Source of the DNA: VRUE01 sp963844395
Lineage (GTDB): Bacteria; Actinomycetota; Thermoleophilia; Solirubrobacterales; 70-9
Direction of reading: 5' to 3'
Assembly: GCA_963844395.1 (NCBI GenBank)
Contig: CAWJNX010000002.1
Coordinates: forward strand, 1-64,000
Length of the DNA stretch: 64,000 nt
Of this stretch, positions 40,752 through 48,887 are shown in pieces. Below the pieces are notes generated by a model. It ran no database searches and had not been told where the DNA came from. It was given only the letters and a program-made list of their open reading frames with translations. Positions within the stretch are counted from its first letter, which is position 1; every line of letters begins with the position of its first letter. The position numbers were made by a program, and so were the translations under genes.

Positions 40752-42227
40752 ATGAAGCGGCGCCTCCCCACCCCCGACGGGCCGCCCGTCGCCGTCCTCG
40801 GCGCCGGCCCCGCCGGCCTCACTGCAGCCTACGGGCTGGCTGGGCGCGGTCTGCCCGTCGTCGTCCTCGAGACCGACGACACAGTGGGCGGCCTCGCCCG
40901 GACCGTCGTCGTCGATGGCTACCGCTTCGATCTCGGCGGCCACCGGTTCTTCACCAAGAGCGCCGAGGTCGAGGCGCTCTGGGACGAGGTGCTCGGCGCG
41001 GAGATGCTGGTGCGACCGCGCCTCTCGCGGATCTATTGGCGCGGGCGCTTCGTCCAGTACCCCCTTCGCGCCGCCGACGTCTTCGCCAAGGTGGGGCCAC
41101 TGGAGCTCGCCCGATGCGCGGCGTCATACGGGCGCGCCCGCCTGCGTCGTCCCAAGGCCGAGGAGAGCTTCGAGGGCTGGGTTTGCGCCCGCTTCGGGCG
41201 GCGCCTCTTCGAGCTCTTCTTCAAGACCTACACGGAAAAGGTCTGGGGAGTGCCGACCAGCGAGCTGCGCGCCGAGTGGGCTGCGCAGCGGATCGCCGAC
41301 CTCTCGCTGTGGAGGGCGGCGCGGGCAGCGCTGCCGGGGCGTCCGGGCACACAGCCGAAGAGCTTGATCGAGGAGTTCCGCTATCCACGCCTCGGCCCCG
41401 GGCAGATGTGGGAGGAGATGGCCCGCCGGATCGTCGCCGCCGGAGGCGAGGTCCGCCTCGGCGCTCCCGTCGATGGCCTGCGGATCGACGGCGACCGGGT
41501 CGCCGCGGTCAGCGCCGGCGGCGAGGAGATCGAGGTCGCGGCGGCGATCTCCTCAATTCCGCTGCGCAGCGTGGCCGGAATGGGCGCCCCGGTGGCAGTG
41601 AGCGAGTCCGCCGCGGGACTGCGCTACCGCGACTTCCTCACCGTGGCGCTGGTGATCGAGGGGGAGCCACCTTTCCCCGACAACTGGGTCTACGTCCACG
41701 ACCCCGGCGCTCGGGTCGGCCGCATCCAGAACTTCCGCGCCTGGAGCCCCTGGATGACGCCTGATCCGCGCCGCTCCTGCGTCGGGCTCGAGTACTTCTG
41801 CTTCGAGGGCGACGAGCTTTGGGCTCGTTCGGATGCCGAGTTGGTGGCGTTGGCGCGCTCTGAGATCGCCGCCTTGGGCCTCGTCCCGGCCGAGCGGGTG
41901 GTCGATGGGCACGTGGTTCGCGTGCCGAAGGCCTACCCGATCTACGACGCGGAGTACGCGGATCGCGTCGACGCAATCCGCGCCTGGCTTGACGGCATCA
42001 CCAACCTGCAGCAGATCGGGCGCAACGGCCTACACAGGTACAACAACTCCGATCACTCGATGCTGACCGCGATGCGGGCGGTTGAGAACCTCTGCGATGG
42101 GACGAGGCACGACGTTTGGACGGTCAATGCGGACTGCGTCTACCACGAGCGGGACGAGGCGCCCGAGCAGCCGTATCGGGTCGTGCCGGAGACGCCGGCT
42201 ATGGCTGAGCCGCTGACGGAACGCTAG
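40752..42227 (+). CDS. FAD-dependent amine-oxidase-like/UDP-galactopyranose-mutase-like oxidoreductase
   Basis: 491 residues of the NAD(P)-binding Rossmann/amino-oxidase superfamily used in glycan pathways. FAD motif VAVLGAGPAGLTAAYGLAGR followed by VVVLETDDTVGGLARTVVVD (GG-doublet) and FDLGGHRFFTKSAEV. The core also has FFKTYTEKVWGVPTSELRAE and LQQIGRNGLHRYNNSDHSML, typical of protoporphyrinogen-oxidase-like glycan enzymes near the UGM family. No membrane helix. Located between glycosyltransferase genes, supporting a role in nucleotide-sugar or polymer modification. ATG 40752 is directly downstream of the IdeR-like box. Confidence 0.82.
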   Translation: MKRRLPTPDGPPVAVLGAGPAGLTAAYGLAGRGLPVVVLETDDTVGGLARTVVVDGYRFDLGGHRFFTKSAEVEALWDEVLGAEMLVRPRLSRIYWRGRFVQYPLRAADVFAKVGPLELARCAASYGRARLRRPKAEESFEGWVCARFGRRLFELFFKTYTEKVWGVPTSELRAEWAAQRIADLSLWRAARAALPGRPGTQPKSLIEEFRYPRLGPGQMWEEMARRIVAAGGEVRLGAPVDGLRIDGDRVAAVSAGGEEIEVAAAISSIPLRSVAGMGAPVAVSESAAGLRYRDFLTVALVIEGEPPFPDNWVYVHDPGARVGRIQNFRAWSPWMTPDPRRSCVGLEYFCFEGDELWARSDAELVALARSEIAALGLVPAERVVDGHVVRVPKAYPIYDAEYADRVDAIRAWLDGITNLQQIGRNGLHRYNNSDHSMLTAMRAVENLCDGTRHDVWTVNADCVYHERDEAPEQPYRVVPETPAMAEPLTER

Positions 42228-42242
42228 GCGCGCGGGGCCTGT

Positions 42243-42363
42243 CGTCGGGGTGGGGGGCCTTCCTTGCCCTTCGCGCTGCTCCGGGCGCCGGGACCACGCG
42301 CTATCTGAGATGGGGCCTTGCCCTCCGCAGCCTTCGGGCGGCGGAAAACCCCCCACCCCGACG
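42243..42363. repeat. inverted repeat (type G) with internal direct repeats
   Basis: Perfect 15-base arms CGTCGGGGTGGGGGG (42243-42257) and its complement at 42349-42363. The 91-base interior contains two imperfect direct copies beginning CCTTGCCCT at about 42262 and 42316, each ending CGGGCG-CG. It lies between the convergent FAD-enzyme and membrane-protein genes. Confidence 0.6.
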
Positions 42364-42383
42364 CCACCCACGCGAGTAGCGCT

Positions 42384-43721
42384 TCAGCAAGGCAGTTGGG
42401 TTGCGCGCCAGGTGCCGACGCGATCCAAGTCGGTGCCACGCAATGGCTTCGTAGAGAGGGCTACTCCGTAGCGGGGCTGGCGGATTACGCGTACGTTCTC
42501 GATCGGCTTGTCCAGATGCCAGGCCAGAGGAGTCTGGGCGAGGAGCTGAGTTACTCGGACCGTGCCGCCGCAGGAGAGGAGCTTGTCGCTTCCGATGCGG
42601 TCGGCTAGGGCGAAGAGGTCCTTTTGCGAGTTCGCCTGCCTCTCGATCGTCTCGATGTCGGCTGGGACGTCGGCAGCGCGCAAGGCGAAGCCCGCGGCGC
42701 CGATGGCGAGGGTGGCAACCACTGCCGCTGCCAGGACCGGGCGGGGCCCTCCGGCGAACGCACGGGCTCCGGCGCGGGCAAGCCCGACGCCGCCCACTAC
42801 CGAGATCGCGGCGCTGGCTGGGGCTAGGAAGCGAGGTAGGCCGGCGAAGCCGATCACTGCCATCGCCGCGACCACGGCGATCCAGGCGAGGGCGCCTGCC
42901 AGTAGGACCATCGCTGGGCGGTCGTCGCCATCTTCGCTCCGGTGTCCCCAGAGGAGCAGGGCCACGCCGATCCAGGCGGCGGCCAGGGGTGCGGCCAGCG
43001 CCCGGCCGGCGACTTGGGCAATCTCGTCGAGCTCGATCCCGCCTTGGCGCGCCGTCGCCGATCCCTCTAACGGGCTGCCGGCGGCGAGCAGGTCGGGGAC
43101 GAACCAGGCGAGCGGGACGAGGGCGGCGGCGGCGAGTGCCTGGGGGCGCAGGCGGGGCTCGTCGCGGACGGCGAGGATCGCCCAGAGGGCGAGGAACGGC
43201 CAGCACTCGGGGCGCAGCAGCGATGCCGCCACCCCCAGCCACAGCGCCAGGGTCGGGCGGCGCTCCAGCGCCGCGATGAAGGCTCCGAGGACCAGGGTGA
43301 CGAGCAGCGGCTCCGAGAGCCCGCCCGTGAACTGCCGGGCTGGCGGCGTGAAGGAGTCGCCGGTCAGCGCCACCGAGCCGGCGGCAAGCGCCGCGGCGGC
43401 GAGCCGCCAGCGACCCGTCTCGGTGCCGGCCAGCCACGCGGCCAGCCAGCCGGCGAGCAGCGGGGCCAGCAACCAGCCGCTGCGGGCGACGAGCAGCCAG
43501 GCCTCGGGCGCAGCCCCCCCGATCGGAGAGAGAAGCGTGTCGATCAGCACCGGCAACGGCTTCCAGGACGGCCCCGCAGCCGTCGCCAGGTCGAGATGGG
43601 CAATCTCCCGGCCCCAGACCAGCCAGCCCCACGGATCGTAGACCGGCAGGTAGGGAAGCGCCAGCGAGAGCGCCGCCAGCGCTACGCCGAGCGCGGCACC
43701 GATCCGTAGTGGCCGAGGCAC
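42384..43721 (-). CDS. polytopic membrane protein, possible GT-C-type transferase
   Basis: 445 residues with about ten hydrophobic helices, such as IGAALGVALAALSLALPYLP, LLVTLVLGAFIAALERRPTL and FLAPASAAISVVGGVGLARA. An aspartate near the end of the first helix region (PVYDPWGWLVWGREIAH) is in the place of the catalytic loop of GT-C glycosyltransferases, but the assignment is weak. The C-terminal 100 residues are soluble. GTG 43721 starts 5 bases after the iron permease stop, so it is read from that operon; no functional link to iron is evident. Confidence 0.6.
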   Translation of the reverse strand: MPRPLRIGAALGVALAALSLALPYLPVYDPWGWLVWGREIAHLDLATAAGPSWKPLPVLIDTLLSPIGGAAPEAWLLVARSGWLLAPLLAGWLAAWLAGTETGRWRLAAAALAAGSVALTGDSFTPPARQFTGGLSEPLLVTLVLGAFIAALERRPTLALWLGVAASLLRPECWPFLALWAILAVRDEPRLRPQALAAAALVPLAWFVPDLLAAGSPLEGSATARQGGIELDEIAQVAGRALAAPLAAAWIGVALLLWGHRSEDGDDRPAMVLLAGALAWIAVVAAMAVIGFAGLPRFLAPASAAISVVGGVGLARAGARAFAGGPRPVLAAAVVATLAIGAAGFALRAADVPADIETIERQANSQKDLFALADRIGSDKLLSCGGTVRVTQLLAQTPLAWHLDKPIENVRVIRQPRYGVALSTKPLRGTDLDRVGTWRATQLPC

Positions 43722-43726
43722 GGAGT

Positions 43727-45295
43727 TCAGGACCGCGTGGCGCCGCGCTCGCTGAGCAGGTAGACCGGCGCCGCCGCTACGACCAGCAGCAGCAGTGCTG
43801 GGATCGCACTGGCCTCGTAGAAGCCGAAGCTGGTCTGAGTCCAGATGTCGGTGGCGAGCGTCTCGAAGCCGAGCGGAGCCAGGATCAGGGTCGCCGGCAG
43901 CTCTTTCATCGCGTGCAGGAAGATCAGCGCGGCACCGGCCAGAACCCCCCCGCGGGCGAGCGGCGCGGTCACCGTGCGGAAGACCTCTGCGCGGCTGCGC
44001 CCGAGCCCGCGGGCCGCCTCCTCGACGCGGGGAGAGACCTGCAGCAGGGCGGCCGCGATCGGTCCGATCCCCAGCGGCAGATAATGGATGGTGAGGCCGA
44101 AGATCAGAAGCGCAGTGGTCTGGTAGAGCGGCGGCACGAGGCGGGTGGCGAAGAAGACGAGCGCCAGGGCGACGAGGATCCCGGGCAGCGCGTAGCCGGC
44201 GTGCGAGGCACGCTCGACGATCTGGCTGAGCCGGCCGGGATGGCGCACGGCCAGTACCGCCACCGCGAGGGCGGCGAACGCGCCGAAAGCCGCGGCGCCG
44301 GCCGAAACCAGCAGCGAGTTCCCGCCCAGCGCCGCGGCGCGCGAGAACGAGGTCGCGCCGGTCGAGATCCCCTCGCTGGCCCAGTAGAGGAGGACCGCGA
44401 CCGGCAGGGCGAAGGCGATCGCCGCGACCGTCGCGCAGAAGGCGAGCGCCGGCCAGCGCCAACGGCCAAGCCGGTACGGGCTTGCCGGGCGCAGCGTCCC
44501 CGGTCCGAGCCGGTGCACGACCCGGGCCGAACGCAGGCGCGAGCTGAGCAGCAACAGGCCGAACATGACGATCACCAGGACGGCACCGAGGCTCGCCGCT
44601 GCGGTGCGATCGAAGCTGGAGCGGTAGGCGACGTAGATCTCGCGGGTGAAGGAGTCGAAGCGCAGCAGCGAGACCGCGCCGAAGTCGCTGACCACGTAGA
44701 GGGCGACGAGCAGCCCACCGGCCGCGAGAACCGGCCAGAGCTGCGGCATGACGACGGTGCGGAACACTGACAGCGGCCCCCGTCCCATCGCCCGCGCCGC
44801 GTCCTCGAGCTGCGGGTCGATGCGCTGCAGCGCGCCGCGCAGGGGCAGCAGCACCAGCGGGTAGGTGAACAGGCTGAGCACGAGCCAGGCGCCGGGAAAG
44901 CCGTAGATCGAGGGCAGCTGCGCCACGCCGAGGACGTCCTGGAGCATCCCGTTCGGACCGAGCGCGGCGACGAAGAGATAGGCGCCGACGTAGCTGGGGA
45001 TGACCAGCGGCAGCGTGCAGAGCACCGCCCAGACACGGCGGCCGGGGAGGTCGGTGCGGACAGTCAACCAGCCGATCGGCAGGGCGAGCGCGACGGCCGT
45101 CGCCGTCACCGCCGCCGCCAGCGCCAGCGTCCTAACCAGGATCGCGGCGGTGCGGGAGGTGAGGGCATCGGCCAAGGCATCGCCGAGGTCACCCGCGACG
45201 ACGATGAACAGGTAGGCGGCCGGCAGCACCGCCGCGGCACCGACCAAGATGCCGGCGCCGACGAGCCATGCCGGCGCCGGACGGGTCGCCGTCAC
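43727..45295 (-). CDS. fbpB: Fe(III) ABC transporter permease (FbpB type)
   Basis: 522-residue permease made of two fused permease halves, about 12 hydrophobic helices. Two EAA loops are visible: RIDPQLEDAARAMGRGPLSV with FRTVVMPQLWPVL, and QVSPRVEEAARGLGRSRAEV with FRTVTAPLARGGVL, typical of FbpB/SfuB iron permeases. ATG 45295 is directly adjacent to the TAG of the substrate-binding gene (45296), so the pair is an operon read on the minus strand. Confidence 0.9.
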   Translation of the reverse strand: MTATRPAPAWLVGAGILVGAAAVLPAAYLFIVVAGDLGDALADALTSRTAAILVRTLALAAAVTATAVALALPIGWLTVRTDLPGRRVWAVLCTLPLVIPSYVGAYLFVAALGPNGMLQDVLGVAQLPSIYGFPGAWLVLSLFTYPLVLLPLRGALQRIDPQLEDAARAMGRGPLSVFRTVVMPQLWPVLAAGGLLVALYVVSDFGAVSLLRFDSFTREIYVAYRSSFDRTAAASLGAVLVIVMFGLLLLSSRLRSARVVHRLGPGTLRPASPYRLGRWRWPALAFCATVAAIAFALPVAVLLYWASEGISTGATSFSRAAALGGNSLLVSAGAAAFGAFAALAVAVLAVRHPGRLSQIVERASHAGYALPGILVALALVFFATRLVPPLYQTTALLIFGLTIHYLPLGIGPIAAALLQVSPRVEEAARGLGRSRAEVFRTVTAPLARGGVLAGAALIFLHAMKELPATLILAPLGFETLATDIWTQTSFGFYEASAIPALLLLVVAAAPVYLLSERGATRS

Positions 45296-46348
45296 CTACA
45301 GGGCTCCGGTTTCCTGCATCAGCTCGATCGTCGCCTGCAGCTCGTCGAGGTGGACGAGATCGTTCGGGGCGCTCGGTACGGCGGCGAGCGGCACGCTGAG
45401 CGCGGGGTCGGGCTCGGCGCCAAGGGCGAGCGGGTACTCCTTGGAGCTGGTCGTGAAGAAGCCCTGGCTTTGCGGCGCAAGCAGCGAGCGGACGAAGGCG
45501 ACCGCTTCCCCCTTGCGGTCGCTCGACTCGACCACGCCGACGCTGGTCAGGAGCATCAGCGAGCCGAGGCCGCCGGGCGGGAAGTAGACGCCGACGGGGT
45601 AGGCGTCCCCCTCCTCGGCGATCGCCTGGGCGACGTAGTAATGGTTGATCAGCCCGGCGTCGATCTCACCGCCCGCGATCGCGTCGCGGATCGCGACGTT
45701 GTTCGGGTAGTCGCGGGCTTCGTTGGCGACCATCGCCTCCAGCCAGTCGCGGGTGCGCTCGTCGCCGTAGCGGCTGCGCAGGGCAGTCACATACTCCTGC
45801 ATGCTGGAGCTGGCGGGTGACCAGCCCACCCTGCCTCGCCAGGCGGGCGCGGCAAAGCCGAACGGGGAACGGGGCAGCTCGCTGCGCTTCACCGCGTCGC
45901 GGTTGAAGGCGATGACCCGAGCGCGACCGGTGACGCCGACCCAGTGCCCTTCGGGGTCGCGATAGCGGGCGGGAACTCGCGCAAGGACGTCGTCGGGCAG
46001 GCGGGCCAGCAGGCCAGCGTCAGCCACCGCACCGATCGCGCCCGGCTCTTGGGCGAAGAAGACGTCGGCCGGTGAGGCGTCGCCCTCCTCGATCAAAGTC
46101 GCTGCCAGATCGGCCGTGTCCGCATAGCGGACCTGGACGTCGCGGTCGGCCTCGGCCTCGTAGCGATCGACGGCGCCGCCGATCGCCGCCGGAATCCGGC
46201 CCGAGTAGAGCGTCACGCCCTCCGTCTCCGGCTCGCCCGGGCCACCCCCGGAGGCGCCGGTGTCGAATCCGCAACCGCCGAGGGCCAGCGTCACGGCGAT
46301 CGCCGCGACGAGGATCGGGCGCTGCCCGTAGCGTCGTTCGTCCTTCAT
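45296..46348 (-). CDS. fbpA: Fe(III) ABC transporter substrate-binding lipoprotein
   Basis: Extracellular ferric-iron-binding receptor, 350 residues, with signal peptide and lipobox (TLALGGC). Family segments: VTLYSGRIPAAIGGAVDRYE, ADVFFAQEPGAIGAVADAGL and the iron-coordinating Tyr pair region INHYYVAQAIAEEG (HYY). The end has DLVHLDELQATIELMQETGA. ATG 46348 is 26 bases downstream of an IdeR-like box in the divergent control region, so expression should be repressed when iron is plentiful. Iron as substrate is based on family and on the box. Confidence 0.9.
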   Translation of the reverse strand: MKDERRYGQRPILVAAIAVTLALGGCGFDTGASGGGPGEPETEGVTLYSGRIPAAIGGAVDRYEAEADRDVQVRYADTADLAATLIEEGDASPADVFFAQEPGAIGAVADAGLLARLPDDVLARVPARYRDPEGHWVGVTGRARVIAFNRDAVKRSELPRSPFGFAAPAWRGRVGWSPASSSMQEYVTALRSRYGDERTRDWLEAMVANEARDYPNNVAIRDAIAGGEIDAGLINHYYVAQAIAEEGDAYPVGVYFPPGGLGSLMLLTSVGVVESSDRKGEAVAFVRSLLAPQSQGFFTTSSKEYPLALGAEPDPALSVPLAAVPSAPNDLVHLDELQATIELMQETGAL

Positions 46349-46373
46349 TGCCTGCCTTTGGGAGGAGAGCGGG

Positions 46374-46392
46374 TTAGGTTGCCCTAATCTTA
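46374..46392. promoter_or_regulatory. IdeR/DtxR-like box at iron transporter
   Basis: TTAGGTTGCCCTAATCTTA matches the 19-bp IdeR/DtxR pattern at 15 or more of 19 positions (TTAGGTT, CTAA, CTTA). It lies between the divergent fbpA and fbpC starts, so it can control both halves of the transporter. Confidence 0.6.
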
Positions 46393-46404
46393 GGTTTTCC
46401 GCCC

Positions 46405-47475
46405 GTGACGCCTCTTCCAGACAACGGCAACGGGACGCGCGGCGCCGCACTGCGCCTGCGGGGCCTGCGCAAGTCCTACGGCGACGTCCTCGCCGTCGAT
46501 GGGCTCAACCTGGAGGTCGAGCCGGGGGCGACGTGCGCCCTGCTCGGCCCCAGCGGCTGCGGCAAGACGACGACGCTGCGGCTGATCGCCGGGCTCGAGG
46601 AGCCGGACGCCGGCAGTGTCGAGATCGGCGGCGAGACTGTCTCCACCCCACAGCGCTCACTGCCGCCGGAGCGCCGCCGGATCGGCATGGTCTTCCAGGA
46701 CTACGCCCTCTTCCCCCACCTCGACGTCGCCGGCAATGTCGGCTACGGGCTGGGACGCCGCCCAGACCGTGAGCGGGTCGAGGCGATGCTGGCGACGGTC
46801 GGCCTCGGCGGCCTCGGCGGCCGCCACCCCCATGAGCTCTCCGGCGGCCAGCAGCAGCGCGTCGCGCTTGCCCGCGCGCTGGTCGCCGAGCCGCAGGCCG
46901 TGCTGCTCGACGAGCCGTTCTCCAACCTCGACGCCGGCCTGCGCGAGAAGGTGCGTCGCGAGGTGCGCGAGATCCTCGAGGCGCAGGGAGTCACCTCCGT
47001 CTTCGTCACCCACGACCAGGAGGAGGCGCTGAGCGTCGCCGACGTGGTCGCGGTCGTCAACGAGGGGCGGATCGAGCAGGTTGGCACGCCGGAGGAGGTC
47101 TACTCGCGGCCGGCGACCCGCTGGGTGGCCGGCTTCCTCGGCGAGATCGAGGTCCTGCCCGGCACCGCCCGCGACGGCGCGGTCGAGTGCGAGCTGGGCA
47201 ACCTCCATCACCGCGACGGGCTTGAGGGCGACGTAGACGTCCTGATCCGGCCCGAGTCCCTCGCGGTCGGCACGGTCGAGCCGGCCGACCGGCGCGGCAG
47301 CCAGGAGGCGACCGTCGTCTCCCGCAACTTCTACGGCCACGACCAGTTGCTCGAGCTGCGCCTCCCTTCAGGCCGCCTCGTCCGCGCCCGCCGCCTCGGC
47401 TTCCCCGCCTGGCACCCCGGCGACCGCGTCCGGGTCTGGATCGACGGCCCCGCCGACGTCCTGACGCGGGATTGA
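46405..47475 (+). CDS. fbpC: Fe(III) ABC transporter ATP-binding protein
   Basis: 356-residue ATPase. Walker A LLGPSGCGKTTTLR, Q-loop VFQDYALF, signature HELSGGQQQRVALAR, Walker B AVLLDEPFSNLDAGLREK, H-loop VTHDQEEALSVA. C-terminal TOBE domain (DVLIRPESLAVGTVE, VVSRNFYGHDQLLELRLPSG), as in FbpC. GTG 46405 is the first start; conserved sequence begins at LRLRGLRKSYGDVLAVDGLN. Divergent from fbpA and sharing its control region with the IdeR-like box. Confidence 0.92.
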   Translation: MTPLPDNGNGTRGAALRLRGLRKSYGDVLAVDGLNLEVEPGATCALLGPSGCGKTTTLRLIAGLEEPDAGSVEIGGETVSTPQRSLPPERRRIGMVFQDYALFPHLDVAGNVGYGLGRRPDRERVEAMLATVGLGGLGGRHPHELSGGQQQRVALARALVAEPQAVLLDEPFSNLDAGLREKVRREVREILEAQGVTSVFVTHDQEEALSVADVVAVVNEGRIEQVGTPEEVYSRPATRWVAGFLGEIEVLPGTARDGAVECELGNLHHRDGLEGDVDVLIRPESLAVGTVEPADRRGSQEATVVSRNFYGHDQLLELRLPSGRLVRARRLGFPAWHPGDRVRVWIDGPADVLTRD

Positions 47476-47484
47476 GGACCGCCG

Positions 47485-47500
47485 GCTTCCGGTATCGCAA
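47485..47500 (-). repeat. 16-bp inverted-repeat arm at left edge of accessory island
   Basis: GCTTCCGGTATCGCAA; the exact reverse complement is at 52334-52349. The pair brackets the accessory genes and lies next to the recombinase relic. It may be a recombination site or coincidence. Confidence 0.35.
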
Positions 47501-47790
47501 CTGGGAAAGAGAGGATTCGATTCCCTCCGGGGGCACTGACCCGCACGGTGGTCGAACCGTGGGCAAAGAGAAAGACGGGTAGATCTCCGCGCGGCCGACG
47601 ACCCGGATCTCATCGACCATTGATTGCAGCAGCGCCTTGCGGGTCGGCGGGTCCCCACCCTCGATCACCTCGCGGACCTGAGCCTGCAACAGCGCCAGGT
47701 CGTCGTCGCTGAGTGGTTTTGCGCTCGGCGGGTTCCTCGGCCTTCAGCTCCTCGCGCCGAGCTTCCAACGCACGGTCGCTTGGTCAGCTC
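47500..47790 (-). pseudogene. serine recombinase C-terminal relic
   Basis: On the minus strand LLQAQVREVIEGGDPPTRKA then LLQSMVDEIRVVGRAEIYPS reads like the end of a large serine recombinase (resolvase), with a preceding out-of-frame piece ALEARREELKAEEPAERK (about 47720-47790) that would be the coiled segment. One frameshift separates them, and the N-terminal catalytic domain is missing. The frame continues VPPEGIESSLSQL, like the tail such genes gain where they read into a tRNA-type attachment site. Remnant of an integrated element; the 47476-47898 stretch has no intact gene. Confidence 0.5.
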
Positions 47791-47898
47791 GCCGGTCCGA
47801 GGGCCACAGGCCGACTCGGGCATCGTGCCCGAGCCGATTGGCGGGGATGCGGGGGGATTACGGCCGATTCGGCCCGGAAAGCGCTACCGAGCGTTCAC

Positions 47899-48222
47899 CT
47901 ACGTGGTCTCGGCTCGATGGACCGCCACGTCGATCGCGTTCCGGAGCTTGCCGACTTCGGCGGTCAGATGGCGCTTCTGAAGCGGCCCCATGCCGACGAT
48001 CTTCCCGTTGAGAGTCACCAGTGACTCTTTGTCGCCGTTGGCCGAAATCAGCACCTCGATCTTCGACGGGTTGCGCGTCAGGCCGACGCCAATTCGAGGG
48101 ACGATTCGACCGGGCTCCTGCGCCTTCACGCCCCACCCGCAGTTTGCAACCGCCTCCTTTACAGCGAATTCAGTTTCCTGCAATGACATTGCCACGCGGA
48201 ACTCGTCGCTGATCTTGCTCAT
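47899..48222 (-). CDS. small protein of unknown function
   Basis: 107 residues (MSKISDEFRVAMSLQETEFA; later RIGVGLTRNPSKIEVLISAN). Mixed alpha/beta, soluble, no recognised family. ATG 48222 follows AGGAGG with almost no gap, so the true start could be GTG or ATG slightly downstream (ATG 48189). Less GC-rich codon use than the core genes, in line with an accessory origin. Divergent from the zinc-ribbon/kinase pair. Confidence 0.5.
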   Translation of the reverse strand: MSKISDEFRVAMSLQETEFAVKEAVANCGWGVKAQEPGRIVPRIGVGLTRNPSKIEVLISANGDKESLVTLNGKIVGMGPLQKRHLTAEVGKLRNAIDVAVHRAETT

Positions 48223-48398
48223 CCTCCTAAGCCTCCCTCTCAACTTTGGATTTGACGGTACCCCAGACGCGCCGGAACGGATTGCGAAGCGCAAGCACCA
48301 CGTAGTATCCAAAAGAAGCGCTTTCGGTTCCACCAGTTCTAGACATGAAAGGAGATGGGCTGCGATAGGCGATGCCGCAAGCGGCCTGAAAGACAACG

Positions 48399-48887
48399 GT
48401 GACGGACGAGATTGAACTATCGATGAGTGTGCCTCTGGATTCAGATGGGTTCTTGCGACGGCAATGCCCCACCTGCGAGCGAGAGTTCAAGTGGAAACCG
48501 GCGGACGAAGGCGCCGAGGAAACCCCAGCCCCGGAGGGCGGCTACTTTTGCCCATATTGCGCCGTGCAGGCGCCACCCGACTCTTGGTGGACCGAAGCGC
48601 AGATTGAGGATGCGAAGGCGCGCGCCTTTGATCAGGTGGTCAAGCCCGAGCTAGACAACTTGGCTGACGTCGCGGGCCGCTCGGATTTCCTTGAGGTTGA
48701 GGTGACGGTGCCTGAGCCAGACCACCCACCCACGCTCGACGAACAGGATGACATGCGACGAGTCGATTTTACCTGCCATCCCCAGGAGCCCATCAAGGTC
48801 CTTGATGATTGGGCTCGCGCAGTTCATTGCCTCCTTTGTGGCACTGCTGCTCCTGCCAGTACCGATCAAGCGGGCGATGCGGACTGA
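48399..48887 (+). CDS. zinc-ribbon protein paired with a Ser/Thr kinase
   Basis: 162 residues with cysteine pairs CPTC (residue 23), CPYC (residue 51) and HCLLCG (residue 143), giving one or two zinc sites. The middle is acidic, with no helix typical of membranes. GTG 48399 is the start. Its 3' end overlaps the extended frame of the kinase and its TGA lies near the kinase start, so the two are co-transcribed. It might be a partner or substrate of the kinase; there is no direct evidence. Confidence 0.6.
   Translation: MTDEIELSMSVPLDSDGFLRRQCPTCEREFKWKPADEGAEETPAPEGGYFCPYCAVQAPPDSWWTEAQIEDAKARAFDQVVKPELDNLADVAGRSDFLEVEVTVPEPDHPPTLDEQDDMRRVDFTCHPQEPIKVLDDWARAVHCLLCGTAAPASTDQAGDAD

Noticed and set aside
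43709..44770. 353-codon plus-strand ORF opposite the iron permease
   Set aside because: Antisense shadow rich in Arg, Glu, Gly and Gln with no domain; the permease has clear EAA loops.
47057..47480. Extension of the recombinase relic through fbpC
   Set aside because: This part of the frame is antisense to fbpC and is low-complexity Arg/Gly sequence; only the segment above about 47500 looks like recombinase.
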